Source of the DNA: Cenococcum geophilum 1.58
Taxonomy: Eukaryota > Ascomycota > Dothideomycetes > Gloniales > Gloniaceae
DNA: 64,000 nt
NCBI GenBank assembly: GCA_001692895.1
Contig: KV748205.1
Span: 868,001 to 932,000 of the forward strand
Direction: 5' to 3'
The notes beneath the pieces were generated by a model, which saw only the letters and a program-made list of their open reading frames with translations, was not told where the DNA came from and made no database searches. Both the position numbers and the translations under genes were made by a program. Below, piece after piece: positions 50,030-61,289 of this stretch (within the stretch, counting starts at the first letter, position 1; every line of letters begins with the position of its first letter).

Positions 50030-50500
50030 AATATTAATAAAATATATATAAAATATAAAATATATTATTTTTATTAATAATATTAAATTTATAAAAATTA
50101 TACTTTTATATATGCTTAGTAATCTTATAGTTAGCACTTAGTAGCTAAATATTAAGACTTAATTATAAGTGCCGCATTTAGTACCTAAATACTAATACTT
50201 AATTATAAATGCCACATTTAGCTGCTAAATGCTAGGAAATACTAGAAAATGCTAAAATAGTAAAAAAGCAAAATTAAATACTGGTAAATTTTTTCCTAAT
50301 ATAATAGTTATTAGCAACCTAGTATTTTACTAAAAAGCTATAAATCCCTAATTTAGGGATTTATAAACTACTAGGATATAGCTACTAGTATATATTAAGC
50401 TGCCTAGAAAGGATTAATATATATAGAACTATAGCGCTATAGCCTAAAGGCTGCATGCGTAGTATTATACGTAGTATAATACAATAAAAAAACAAAAAAA
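50030..50500 (+). mobile_element. LINE 3' fragment inserted in the 3' LTR
   Basis: The segment 50250-50490 is the reverse complement counterpart of 17640-17860, the 3' end of the minus-strand LINE. It is followed by an A-rich tail (CAATAAAAAAACAAAAAAA). Left of it (50110-50230) are two imperfect copies of a roughly 50-bp unit containing TAAGTGCCGCATTTAG / TAAATGCCACATTTAG. The LTR sequence resumes at about 50518. Confidence 0.6.
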
Positions 50501-50699
50501 CCCTCTTCTTCTTCTTCTTGGCTTAGTATCTTTATAATACAGCATCTGTTTAAGCTTTATCTTAAAGGCAATTGTTTAAGCCGTTATATTTAACGGTGTT
50601 TAATAGTTTCTTATATCTAGGAAGAAGCCTAGTTAGCTACAAACTATAGGCTATATCCTAATAAGCTAAATAAAACACTAATATTCTCTTCCGGATATG

Positions 50700-51000
50700 C
50701 TATTAGCGTAAGCCTTTATCTACCTTAATACTACCTAAGACTTAATGTATTGATCTATAGCCGTAATAATTATATTCTTTCGTTTTAAGTCTTCTAACCC
50801 AATATCCTCTAGTCCTTTTAGTACGTTAAATCGATAGTACTGTCCCGTATTATCTAGCCTTAATTTATTACGGGAGAATCGCTCTACTGTCTTTTCCGTC
50901 TCTATGGCAATTGCTAGAAGACTCTAGCTAATACCAATTAAATTATCCTTAAACGGCGTAAGCGACGGAACGCCAGTCCTAATTAACATCTTATCTTTAA
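50700..51000 (-). pseudogene. Remnant of a patatin-like phospholipase C-terminus
   Basis: On the minus strand one frame runs from about 50990 to 50700 with only RIP-type stops. It shows RTGVPSLTPFKDN, then ETEKTVERFSRNKL, TGQYYRFNVLKGLEDIGLED and LKRKN, and ends near ANSISGRE. This order (TGVPS..., ..YYRFNV.. GLEDIGL.., ..SGRE) is what I remember from the C-terminal part of fungal patatin-like proteins, often N-terminal domains of NLR-type receptors. The upstream GXSXG catalytic part is not recognisable at higher coordinates. A host gene or duplicate that was RIPped is the likely origin. Confidence 0.55.
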
Positions 51001-52915
51001 GCGAGCTAGACAGCTATATGTCTTAAGCCTTACGGAGGTCGCTAACATCTAAATTTACACCTTCCTAATTAGGAAAATTGACTTACCGCACTCTGACCGC
51101 CCTAAAATAGAACCGGCAGAATTTATCTATAGCTTTAACTCTTTTATTACACCAACACCAACGCTACTAAAATCGTATAATCGTATAAATGATAGTCTAT
51201 AGCTCCTCTAAAGCTTTAATATTGTTAAACTAATATGGTTTTCTATTAGATCGCGACTAGGGCCTAAGCCCTAGCTATAAAGGCTATAAGAGCTACCTTA
51301 AATTAAATTAAAAATATTACTAAAATTAAATATCGAGCCCTTTAGTATTTGTTCCAAAAAGCCATTAATCGCGGCTGGAATCCTACTATAAATCCTCTTA
51401 TAATTAACGGTTACGTTATTAAAACTTCTTATCCTAGCAGAAAAACCAAATATATACGCGAATTTAAGCAGCGAATCCTTAAGGTCACCTCTAATTAATA
51501 TAGTAGAGAGAAGTCCTGCGCCTATATTACTACCAAATGCGGCTACTCTATTTAAACAGTCTGGCGAGTTCTTTAACGTTATAAATATCGTAAGACTAAG
51601 CCTATATAAAAGCCCGGCCATATACCAGCTATAAAGGAAGCTCGCTATTAGTTCGCTTTACGGTATCAAAATTAAATAATTAAGGATTAGAAGGCCGTTA
51701 TATAGAGTAATAAAATAGGCGTTATTCTAGGCTATAAAAGAGGTAGATATAAGCTCTAGCGTTTAGCTAAAGAAAAAGTTAATAAATAGTCTATTCGACC
51801 TCGCTAGTAAAAAGCCTCTAAGTTTATATTCTAGGGCTGCTTCTTATATAATTAGAAGGGTCCTTACTATATCCAGAAGAAGGAGACTAAAGTAGAAAAG
51901 AAGGCAGTAAAGAAGGACCTTTAGAAAATTAATAACGCAATTAAGCCAGAGCTTCGTTAGGCGTGGGCGCTTACTACTAGCATAAGTTAACTAGGCCTTA
52001 AAAATAAGCTAGGAAGGAAGCCATCGTTCCGCCTTACTAAGGACATAGGTGCTTTTTAGCGTAATAGCAAGGAGGCATTAATTGGTACCGCTATCTTATA
52101 AATATCATTCTTCTAAAACTAATTCTATTCGCAATTAAGTGCTAAATTTATCGCCTAGATATAATTGTATAAGAGGATAAAGCTATACCTTATATGTTAA
52201 AGCACTAGCAGATCTACTTTAACGCGGTAAATATTTAGCAATTACTCTAGCTTAGTAATTTACCTAATTAAAATATAATTAAGCCCTGCTGGAATTATAT
52301 AAAGCGAGTTACTATATAGAAGGGAGTACTATAAACTCGCGTAAAAGCTAAATAAGCATAGCGGAAGGCGTAGGAGGAGCTTAAGCAGTAGCGAATTTAA
52401 GCTTAAATAGAGCGAATTCCACGTTATATATAAGAGGTTATCCGCTATAAAGGAGGCAACGAATATTATAAGGGAGCAGCTAATTGTACCCGAGACTGGA
52501 AGGCGTTAAAAAGGTAGAATCGTTATTGTTGTTAAGTTATTACTTATATACGGCAGTAGGTGCTTATTAAGCTAAATAGGCTTAATTAGAATAAGCAGAC
52601 GCTTTTAAATTCTTAGCCGCTAAAGCTTCCACCGCTTATATAGATGGGTCCTTATCTACTGCACAAACTTGTTAACTTAGAGCCTTTGCAAGACGATTAA
52701 GATTTAAAGATTTAGCGACGACGTCAACCTAAATGGGCACTACTTAAACCGCCTACTAGCTTAAAGACTTCCTCCCATAAGGCTCCTCTTAAGGCTCTGC
52801 CACCCGTTAATCCTCCTCCTCCTTTTACTCCTTAATTAATCTAAAATCGGCCGAATACAAAGGGAAGAAACTCGACGAAGCCGATGTTTAAAGTCAGCTT
52901 TATAGAGCCTTAAAC
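51001..52915. other. RIPped DNA right of the patatin remnant
   Basis: It contains a 107-codon stop-free stretch on the minus strand (51298-51621) and a long plus-strand frame at about 51880-52560 with TAG/TAA stops. Neither matches a family I recognise. They may belong to the patatin-bearing gene or to unknown transposons. Confidence 0.3.
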
Positions 52916-52951
52916 TAAGTAGTAGTAGCAGCGGCAGTAGCAGCAGCAGCA
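52916..52951 (+). repeat. CAG/TAG trinucleotide repeat
   Basis: A run of TAG and CAG triplets (AGTAGTAGCAGCGGCAGTAG and on), a former (CAG)n where some CAG have become TAG. Confidence 0.6.
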
Positions 52952-53054
52952 GGCTTTAAATGGGTATAACGATTAACACTATAAGGCAGTGGATATTTAA
53001 TGGGTTATAATTAACTAATCTATAAAGTGGGCAAAGAAGGATTAAGGTGGAAGC

Positions 53055-53205
53055 CCTATGGAAGGCTCTGCTAGAAGCTCTAGAGGCTCTATAGATAGCT
53101 CTGCGGAAGGCTCTATAGGTAGCTCTATAGTAGGCTCTGCTAGTAGCTCTGCCGGAAGCTCTACTAAAAGCTCTAAAGGCTCTATATAAGGCTCTGCTGG
53201 CAATC
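53055..53205 (+). repeat. GGCTCTGCT-type 9-bp minisatellite
   Basis: About sixteen imperfect 9-bp units of the form GGCTCTGCT / AGCTCTATA. In one frame they would encode a repeating Ala-Leu-rich helix, in another Gly-Ser repeats. Confidence 0.6.
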
Positions 53206-53759
53206 TACGCCAAATAGAGCCTCCTATAGAGCGTCCTTTAGAATGTATTTAATACTAAGACTCTATATAAAAGCTTGCCAAGAAGGCAGAATTAAGGCCT
53301 TAAATCGAGGGCACAGAGGACTCCGCTTAAGGCCATGTTTGATAACTTTTTTTAACCAGGTCGACTCTACCAGGTAAGCTCTCTAAAAAAGCCACCTAGG
53401 GCTACCTAGAGCCACCTAGCCGCGAACGGGCCACCGATATCGATATCTACCTAGTGGATACGGTCTGTTTGACGTCCTAGGTGGATTTTAGGCAGATTAG
53501 ACGTCTTAGTAGCTGAAAAGGAGGTTTTACCTAGCTAGGTAGAGGCGTTCACGTTAGCCGCGATTACGCTCCCAAATCTAGTATAGTAGCGTGGTTAATT
53601 AGCAATATAAGCCACCTGGGCTGTCTACTTAGGCGAATTCTACCTAGACCTGCTATTTTAAAGGGGGGGTTCTAGTGGGACGCTGACACCTAACATAACC
53701 TAGTTAATCGATTTTACCATCCTTTGTAATATTTTTAACCTATTCTCCCCATTATGTAA

Positions 53760-54790
53760 TATAATTTAATGTTAACTATAAAGCCTTATATATTAGCTAT
53801 AGTATTAATAGGTATTCTAGCGATAATATCGCTGCTTTATATGCTTATTAAGTGTATAAAGAATCTTTTAGCATTAAATAGTAGGCGCTAGTAGCTTATT
53901 AATCCTCTTTGCGGTAAGGTAAGAATAATAGAGCTATTATACGGTCCTCTACAGGCGCTTAAAATGTTAACACGCCTTAATTAATAAATGTTTAAATTGC
54001 TCCTTAATTGGCTTGTTAATGGCTACAAATTATATATATAGGAAGGTATATTAACGGAGCAGAAGCTAATAATATTTATAGCTAGAAGTGGGGGTGGGTT
54101 AACTAGAAGGTTCGTAGCGTGGGAGTTTTAGCACTTAACGTCTACAGTAAGCCTATTAGTAGGTGATATTTAGTAATAAGACGCTATAACTAACCTCTAT
54201 TAGCGCCTTCTATAAGGTTCTTAATGCTCTATATAAGCTGCATAAGGATATTATTAAGCTACTACCCAATTAAACTCCTAAATAGGTATAATCCGATATC
54301 AGTTCCTAAAGCTTAGCAACTAGTATAGCGTAATAGGAAAGGCTAAATCTTATAAAATGTATTTACGGCGTACGATTTTAATATAAACTTTGTGTTAATT
54401 ATACCAGGATAGGAAGGCTCTGCATACAATAGTTGTGTATTCGCTTTTATAAAGGATAGTGGTTTTTATATACCTCTAGGTCGCTATTACCTAGCAAATA
54501 CTAACTACGCTGCGGATAATCCTATAGTGCTTATTCTATATTAGAAGGTATAATACTATCTAAAGGAATAGGTAAAGGTAAATAAGAGGCTAAAGGATAA
54601 AAAGGAACTGTTTAACTTACGCCACGCTTCTTTAAGGAATATAATTAAATGAGTATTTAGTGTCTTAAAGGCCCGCTTCCCTATACTTAATAACGGCCGT
54701 AAGGGCTATAGTTTAAAGACTTAAATTAAGATTATATAGGCGTTAACGGCAATATATAACTTTATAAATATAAACGGCTAGGACCTAAAT
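53760..54790 (+). pseudogene. Degenerate Harbinger-type transposase (DDE_Tnp_4)
   Basis: Across shifting frames the family order is visible. A helix-turn-helix start (LTEQKLIIF near 54054, GGGLTRRFVAWEF near 54088) is followed by the first catalytic block region, then FTAYDFNINFV near 54362, a PG-EGSAYNS block near 54405, GFYIPLGRYYLANTNY near 54463 (DAGY expected, Asp lost), and the ELFNLRHASLRNII ... F-VLKARFPIL tail near 54608-54690. It would have cut and pasted the element with its Myb partner. Stops are TAG/TAA. Confidence 0.75.
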
Positions 54791-55129
54791 AAAAAGGACT
54801 CTAGCTATATAAGTAAGGAAGATATAAACACTAACGAATTCGTAATTCTATATAGAATAGATAAGCGCGGAATAAGTTAGTAGTAGGAGGATATAGCGGA
54901 GGTAATACGGAAGCAGTATTTAGAGATTCTAGATATAAGAGGCGTTAATATTTAGTAAGAAAGCAATATAAATAAAGGTGTAAGTTTTTAAAAGCAGTAA
55001 GCTATAGAAATAATTAATTTGTAGATAGAGCATCTAGAGTAGTAAAATAACGTGCAATACTACTTATAAAAAAGTTGTAATAAATAATTTTATTATAGCT
55101 TAATTATATTACTAGCTTTCTTATCTAAT

Positions 55130-56617
55130 TAAGCCAATTTCCTAACTTAATTAAGCCTCTAATTCACTATTAACCTCTACTACTTTATTAACTAATACTA
55201 GCTGCTTAATATACATAGACTTTAGCCGTATATTAACTATTAGTTAATCTATATACCCATTTTAAGCGTCGCCGCTAAGAGAATTAAAGATATAGGTCCT
55301 ACTTTTTACTTTAAACGCTTTTAGAACAAGCTGCTAATTAGCGGTAGTAAGGTGCCTAAAGTCCTTAATAAAGCTATATATAGCCCTCTCTATTAGCGGG
55401 CTTTTTAACGCTAATAGCGTCGTCTCTAAAGCACTAAAAGCCGCCGTTGCTTTACTAATACTCTCACTTAAAGCCTCCGGCCCTTTTACCATCTTTAATA
55501 AATGGCTTTAATTAGCAGCTTTAGCTGCGTTCTTTGTTAACTGCCGTACTATATTAAGGTCCTTTGCTTTCTAAGTATTTTAAGGCTTCTTTTCTGTAGC
55601 TAGTAATAGTAACTAGCCTACCGGAGATAACGCTATACTAAGTACTAATAGGGAATATAAGGGTGTTAAAAGCTTAGATAAGAAAGTAGGTAAGGGAGTA
55701 ACACTCTAGCCTTCTATTAGTGCACTAGATAGACTCCGTTTAATTATTTAAAGTAGAGTATTTAAATACTTAGTGTCCTTATTTTCCTTTTTATGCTCTA
55801 CGTCTGTATTAGACAAGTTAATATTATCGTCTTCCTAATTATTTTAAGCCGAACTCTTATTAAGCGCGTTATTAGTTAACGCGGCGTGTTCGCTACTAGC
55901 TATCTTACCCTTAAGAAGCTCCTTTAGCTATTTAAAATAAGGTAAATACTTCTTCCTAAAAGGTCTCCTTTTAATATGCTAATAAAAATAGCCGTCTATT
56001 ACTCTAGATTTATTAGTATATAGAAGACTAGTAATCTTATATACCCCTTAGCCAGAATACGCCTTTATATAAGCCTCCTATTTACGCTAGCACGTCTTTT
56101 AGTAATTATACTTATTTATTAGCTGCTTTACAGTAAGAACCTAGCCTAATTTTAAGCTAATAAAGCTAATAGCGTCGGCATAGTTAGTAGCTTTAAAGGT
56201 AGCCCTATTCATTTCCTTACCCTAGGTTATTAGTAACCTTAGGAAGTCTAAAAAGGCTTTATTTAAGGCTAGAAGCCATAAAAATTAAGCCTACTTATTA
56301 ATAACTTCGCCTTCCTATATAGTCTTCTTCTTTTAAGTCCTTTTAGCAGCTAGCTTACCAGTGTCCTAATCCTTATCTTGCTTATTAGCCGTAAGAATTA
56401 TTACTAGCATTATCCTCCTTGGCCGCTTCCTTAAAGAGGTTGTCGCAGATATTAATATAATAGGCGCTAGTGCGGGTTTAGTGGAGGTAGTAGCTGCTTT
56501 AAAGGACCTTATACTAGATATATTTAGTAGAGGGGTGCTAGTAGAGGTATAGGTAGAGGCAGTAACGTCGGCAGTATCGGCAGGGCTGCCCTCTATGGGC
56601 GTATCGTCGTCGGCCAT
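55130..56617 (-). pseudogene. Degenerate Myb/SANT-like partner protein of the Harbinger element
   Basis: The frame starts at ATG 56617 and is open for 83 codons (Thr/Ser/Ala-rich, acidic start), then is broken by TAG/TAA. At about 56270-56040 a Myb/SANT-like helix set is readable: F-KATNYADAI, KLG-VLTVKQLINKYNY, then the Trp-type positions now stops. In Harbinger systems this second protein binds the element ends and carries the transposase into the nucleus. Confidence 0.6.
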
Positions 56618-56930
56618 CAAAAGCAGTAAGTAGATATTACGAATTGGTTAATATATTGATGAGGCTCTAACTGTTCGTTCTATATAGGCCTTTTCTATGT
56701 CCTGTGCGGATTATATAACCATTATCCTTACCGCCCTTTCTGTCTGGCGACGGCTCCTTTTTGGCGAATTGCCTACCGAACGAACGCCTCCTACTAGGTG
56801 GGCACCCCCCCTACTTTGGCGTCTAGAAGAGGCGCTTACACCTGCAGATTGCGCCTAGGTGGGCCGTAAAAGTATCGACCTGGCTGCGCCCACCTATCGT
56901 CGGCGAAAGCGCCGCTTAAACAAGAAGAGG

Positions 56931-58080
56931 AGCCGGCCAAGGATAAGGTTCCCAAGGGTACCAATATATGGATAGGAATGCAACTATAAGGTCTGCAGTC
57001 TCAGGAATCTAACGCTCTGGCATAGATAATGCAGGGCGGAGGGTAATTATGCGGTATCGGATGCTGTTGCTTTTGTGGACAAACCAACTCGCATTTAGCG
57101 GTGATGGAATAACGATCTTTATTATAAGTTTTTTATAAGCTAACAATAATAGATCCCCACTCTAATGCTCTTTATAAGATTTAGTGTCGTCCTTCTAGAA
57201 ATTCGTTTCTAAGAGCCTATACTTAATATTCTTTAAAGATACATCGGAGGAAAACTACTCCCAAAGATTAGATCTAAAGTCGTCAAAGTATGGGTTTTGG
57301 CAGCTTATAATGCTGAGTTGGGATTTAAGTATAACGGCCGAGTTGAGAAGATAGTTAAGACGTGGGATGTCTCTTTAACACTTAGGCCGTTCTGGTATAC
57401 CTGTATTTCTGTATCAGACCCACTTTAATTTCTTAACCTCAATTGTCACATTTTCTCAACTCTTTTCATTTTTCTAACTGGGAACAAGCTACCTATTAAC
57501 ATCTTCCCGCATCAATAGTTCGCATAATAAGTTAAGATATATTTTATAGGCGATATAAAGCTAGCGATATGAGCAAGTTATCTTAAAGAACATTTTCCTA
57601 TTATTATATATCATCTTACTGTCAATTATCATCGACATTTACTCGGTCGCAGATAGCAATTCGCGGGCAGAAAGTCGGCAATACGACGGTCTATTTACAG
57701 AAGAATCTATCGCTAGAACGGTCCGGAGAGTCGCGTGCTGGCGTAATTGTGGTAGAAGTTAGAGTACTAACCAAAGCCGACTATACGCGTTTACTTTAGA
57801 CTGGAATACAAAAATCCCGCGGAGGCTAGGCGTCTAAATTTTACGAGGCATGTAAAGAGTCAAAACTTAAATTTATGCCTTATGAGTCACTCATAGACTG
57901 CAAGTTATACTACTCTAACATAAATGATTCTACCCAATCATTATAGTCGCTACCAATATCTTTAACAGCACCTCCAATACTTGGTCACAGAGTATGTCTA
58001 ACATCCATAATTGTTATATATCACCCTAACATAAACAGAGCAACAGTTTTTTCTAGGCAAGAGTGAGAAACAGATAACGC
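56931..58080. other. Lightly mutated intergenic DNA
   Basis: CA/TG dinucleotides are far commoner here than in the RIPped blocks. No frame longer than about 50 codons and no family motif were seen. It may be a former gene-bearing stretch. Confidence 0.35.
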
Positions 58081-58108
58081 ATTTGATGTCTATCCTTTAC
58101 GTACTTAC

Positions 58109-58239
58109 GATGAAGCTGATGCTGCTGCCGCCGCCGCCGCAGAGCCTCCAGAAGAAGCTGCTGCTGCCGCTGCTGACGCCGAGCCCCTATAAGACGAGGC
58201 CGATGCCGATGCCGATGCTGATGAGCTTCCCTAACCCAT
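58109..58239 (-). pseudogene. Possible gene remnant with Ser/Ala-rich start
   Basis: From an ATG at 58239 the minus strand reads MG, a TAG, then GSSSASASASASSYRGSASA and Ala/Ser runs encoded by GCx/TCx triplet repeats, ending at a canonical donor GTAAGTAC (58108). If the TAG was CAG, the start MGQGSS would fit an N-myristoylation signal. The sequence after the possible acceptor at 58053 does not continue cleanly. It may be only a trinucleotide repeat. Confidence 0.2.
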
Positions 58240-59390
58240 TTTGAGTTGTTTGATTTTAAAGGTCTGGCAAAGCTTAAGAAGAGAACAATATAGGATGCAA
58301 TGACCTATAGCGATGACAATGTTTGTAACTCTAATGCACAATTATTTATAGGCCTAAGCGATAAATTCGTTTTGGCCTTGAGCAAATTTCTATAGCGCTA
58401 TATTTAGTATGCTTAACTTAAAGCTGTATAGCTAGGACAAAGTAAAGATTAAGGATTGTTTCACACTGCAATCGGTACGCTCTAGGGTCCGTCTGATTTT
58501 TTATATTGCGGCATTCCTCCACAATGATAAGATAGACTGTTGCGCCTCCTACATAAATAAAGCCTCCAAAGTCTTTCCGATTTTCAATTGATCGGCTTCT
58601 TTATCTCAGCCTGGTGCCCCCGAGAACGTGGTCTTATGCAATTGGCTATTCTTTAGATGATATTCAAGCAGGGCGTCGATACTCCGCAGCAGGGCTTAGA
58701 CAGTGGGACATGCACGACTTCCGTATCCGGCAAATATGATATCAGTTCAGCATTGCGAAGTTTACCGGTCACCAAATTTATGCAAGTTAGGGGATGACCT
58801 TGTCCCTATTAACGTACAGTGACGAAATTTAAAGCTACCCAGGCATTCTCTCCGTTCCATTAGCCATTCATAGCCCAAATACTTTATCCTCCTACAGTCG
58901 TTTTACGTAGAGGCTTTAATTATAAACAAGAAAGTAAGGTCTATTCCTTAACCCGCTAAAATTCGTCCACGCATTATAGAAAAGAATTAGCTAATTAAAT
59001 CAACGCAATCGACTGTACCCGTTATTTAGATTTGGTGTTCTGCACGGACCACTTACTCCATAGACGCTAGCGAGTTAACGGATAACTCGTGTCCAATTAA
59101 GGTCTTACCACTTTATCTTCCAAATCCTTAGAAACGTTTTTCTATAAACAATCCTACCTTCTCTAATTCTCAAATTAAGTAACACCATTATGCCCACCGC
59201 TTACTCATCTTCGAGCTCCTCAACATAAAACAGTTCCCATACCGTTCACACGTTAACATTAGGCAATAATGCCTCTGCGTCCGCCATATCCTTAGATGGC
59301 CAGGGCAATACGTGAATGTAGACGTCGCATAGCACGGGCGAAGCTAGAGCGCAGGAGCGACATACTTGGTTTCGACACGCGGGATCCGGT
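58240..59390. other. Intergenic DNA without a supported gene
   Basis: Mixed composition with mild AT bias. No reading frame or motif could be supported. Confidence 0.35.
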
Positions 59391-59392
59391 AA

Positions 59393-59626
59393 TTAAGGAG
59401 ATGCAAGGGCGAACGCCGGAGCGGGTCCGTGGGAGCGGGCCTTCGGTATAAGAGATAAAGAGGAACAGGCTACCAGTAAAGCTGGGAGGAGTTCCGTAAG
59501 AGTGACAAGTGGCTCAAGTGGTGCGGGGTCAAGTAGCTCTGGCGGTTTAGACTCAAGAAGCTTTGGTGGTGCAACGGCGAGCGCAGGAAGTAGGGGGGCT
59601 TTTGCGTTTGCTAATTGAATATTCAT
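59393..59626 (-). other. Open frame of uncertain strand
   Basis: The minus strand holds a 77-codon frame rich in Pro, Leu and Ala. The plus strand over the same bases is also open for about 74 codons and ends in a Ser/Gly-rich stretch (SSGAGSSSSGG). Both arise from the same GC-biased sequence, so at most one is real. No family is recognised. Confidence 0.2.
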
Positions 59627-59699
59627 AGAATGTGGTGTGGTAAGATGCTCAGGTTTCTAAGTGATCTAAGGTAGGATGAAACAATATATATGCTCAGAC

Positions 59700-61250
59700 T
59701 GTTGGTTGATTTATAGAGAACTATTAATTCCTACCGTTGCTGTTTCCTTATCTATACTGTCTTGAGGTAGTGGATTGAGCTGTTGTTGATGTTCACGATT
59801 CCCTCTTTAATTATCATATTTTAATTTAAGCCTATAGTCTAATTAGACTTACTTTTAGATAAAAGCTTGCCTTTAATGCTTCTCATCCACTCATCACCCT
59901 CCTAAAGTTTAATTCTCTTTGCAGTGCAGAATCTTATTATATCCTAGGCTGTAGCCTAATTAGATTTACCCTTTTACAAAAGCTTACCTTTGATTCCTTT
60001 AATCCACTTATTGTTATCTTTAAGTTTAATTCTCTTTACTAGTTAAGGTCTTAAGTCCTGGGATATAATAATCTTCGGAAGGCTCTTATTGGAACGCATT
60101 CTCATTAATATAATTGTCTATACTTAAAGGCGAGTAGCTGCTCTTTAAGACACTCTTCGACTGTACTCTTTCTAACTAATTCTTTGAGTTTTTCAAGCCA
60201 GCCTCCGTGCTAATATTGCTCTGGTTCGATGACGATAAATATGGTTCTATATTAGATTAAGTAGCGGCTCTACTATACTATCCCTTAACCCGCTGCTTTA
60301 GGCGCAGTATTATCAATAAGGCCTGGCCAATAGGAGGCTCTTATTTAAATCTCCATAATAAGAACTACACACGGTATAAGGCCATTTAAATTGCTCTATA
60401 TAGCTATATAGACCTAGTCCTTAGAGTTAAGCCGTGCTAGATATTTACTTTAATAAGGCCCCTTTATATAGAACGGAATCCTACAGACTATACAACTAAA
60501 CTGCGTCCTTAGCGGCCTTATACGGCGCTTCTAGCCACGACTATTCTCTCTTGCCTTCCTTATGGCGTTAATAGATAGATCTATAAGTGCTTTTCGTTGC
60601 CCTCGGTGTGGTATAGCTATAGGGCGCCTTCCTGCTGCGTAGGCGGCGCAGCTAGGCTGGTTCTCAAATATTCTTTCAAGTCTATGCTCCTTTACCGGCT
60701 ACTATACTATATCTATTACTCCTTTTATATTTACTAAGGCTAGCTACTTATAAATGCGAATAGAGGAGTAAAGGAGGGTATCTCGTAGGTTACGGCGGAA
60801 TTAAGTATATAAATTTATACCTAGTGTTTGCATGCCTACTATTCTATAGGTAGAGAGCTAGTAATAGTTACTAACTATTATATCTAATAGGAAAGAGAAT
60901 AGAGGCTTTTACGTTTTCTTATAAGTCCTTTCTGTGTTATAATAAGACCTTAATTAGTTGGCAACGTTAACGCTGCATATAAATACTAGCGTCTATATAT
61001 TGCTTGGCAGCATCTACCTTAGTAACGCACAATGCTGAGACCTCCTGCAATATTCGCGAATATCGAACGCAGTCACTACGTGGCTAATTCGCTTTCAATA
61101 TCGCTAAACTTATTAATATTTATTATATATTTATCATCCATTTATTTAAGAATTATTTTATAACGCTATTACCGCTTATAACTAACTAGGAGATTCGTAC
61201 GCGTGTATAATCCCAATAAGTAAACCTACCTAGATAACCTACCTTAACTA
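59700..61250. other. RIPped repeat DNA of unknown family
   Basis: Two similar blocks lie at 59820-59930 and 59940-60040: each has a TAGCCTAATTAGA-like segment, then AAAAGCTTACCTTTGAT-like and TTTAATTCTCTTTGC-like segments. This is an imperfect direct repeat of about 110 bp. The rest has no readable gene. Confidence 0.35.
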
Positions 61251-61289
61251 CACCATCGTCTACAACTGCTATACCCTCCTCCACTAGTT

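Larger units (their letters stand above)
44187..50588 (+). mobile_element. RIP-inactivated chromovirus B with LINE insertion in 3' LTR
   Basis: A full gypsy element: 5' LTR 44187-44397, gag, protease/RT/RNase H/integrase, C-terminal chromodomain, 3' LTR from about 49850 to 50588. The 3' LTR is over 700 bp instead of 211 because about 470 bp (near 50030-50500) is foreign. No matching target duplication was found (CTAAT at 44182-44186, TTTAA after 50588). Confidence 0.82.
53331..56930. mobile_element. PIF/Harbinger DNA transposon, two genes
   Basis: A transposase gene on + (53760-54790) and a Myb/SANT-like gene on - (56617-55130) face each other, the two-component set of PIF/Harbinger elements. 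The left end GGCCATGTTTG at 53331 is preceded by TAA, fitting the family's 3-bp target site. CCACCTAG / CTAGGTGG repeats cluster near both ends (53395-53640 and 56785-56900), and a CCAGGTCGA is shared in inverted form (53360; 56875). The right terminus is not located exactly. Confidence 0.65.
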
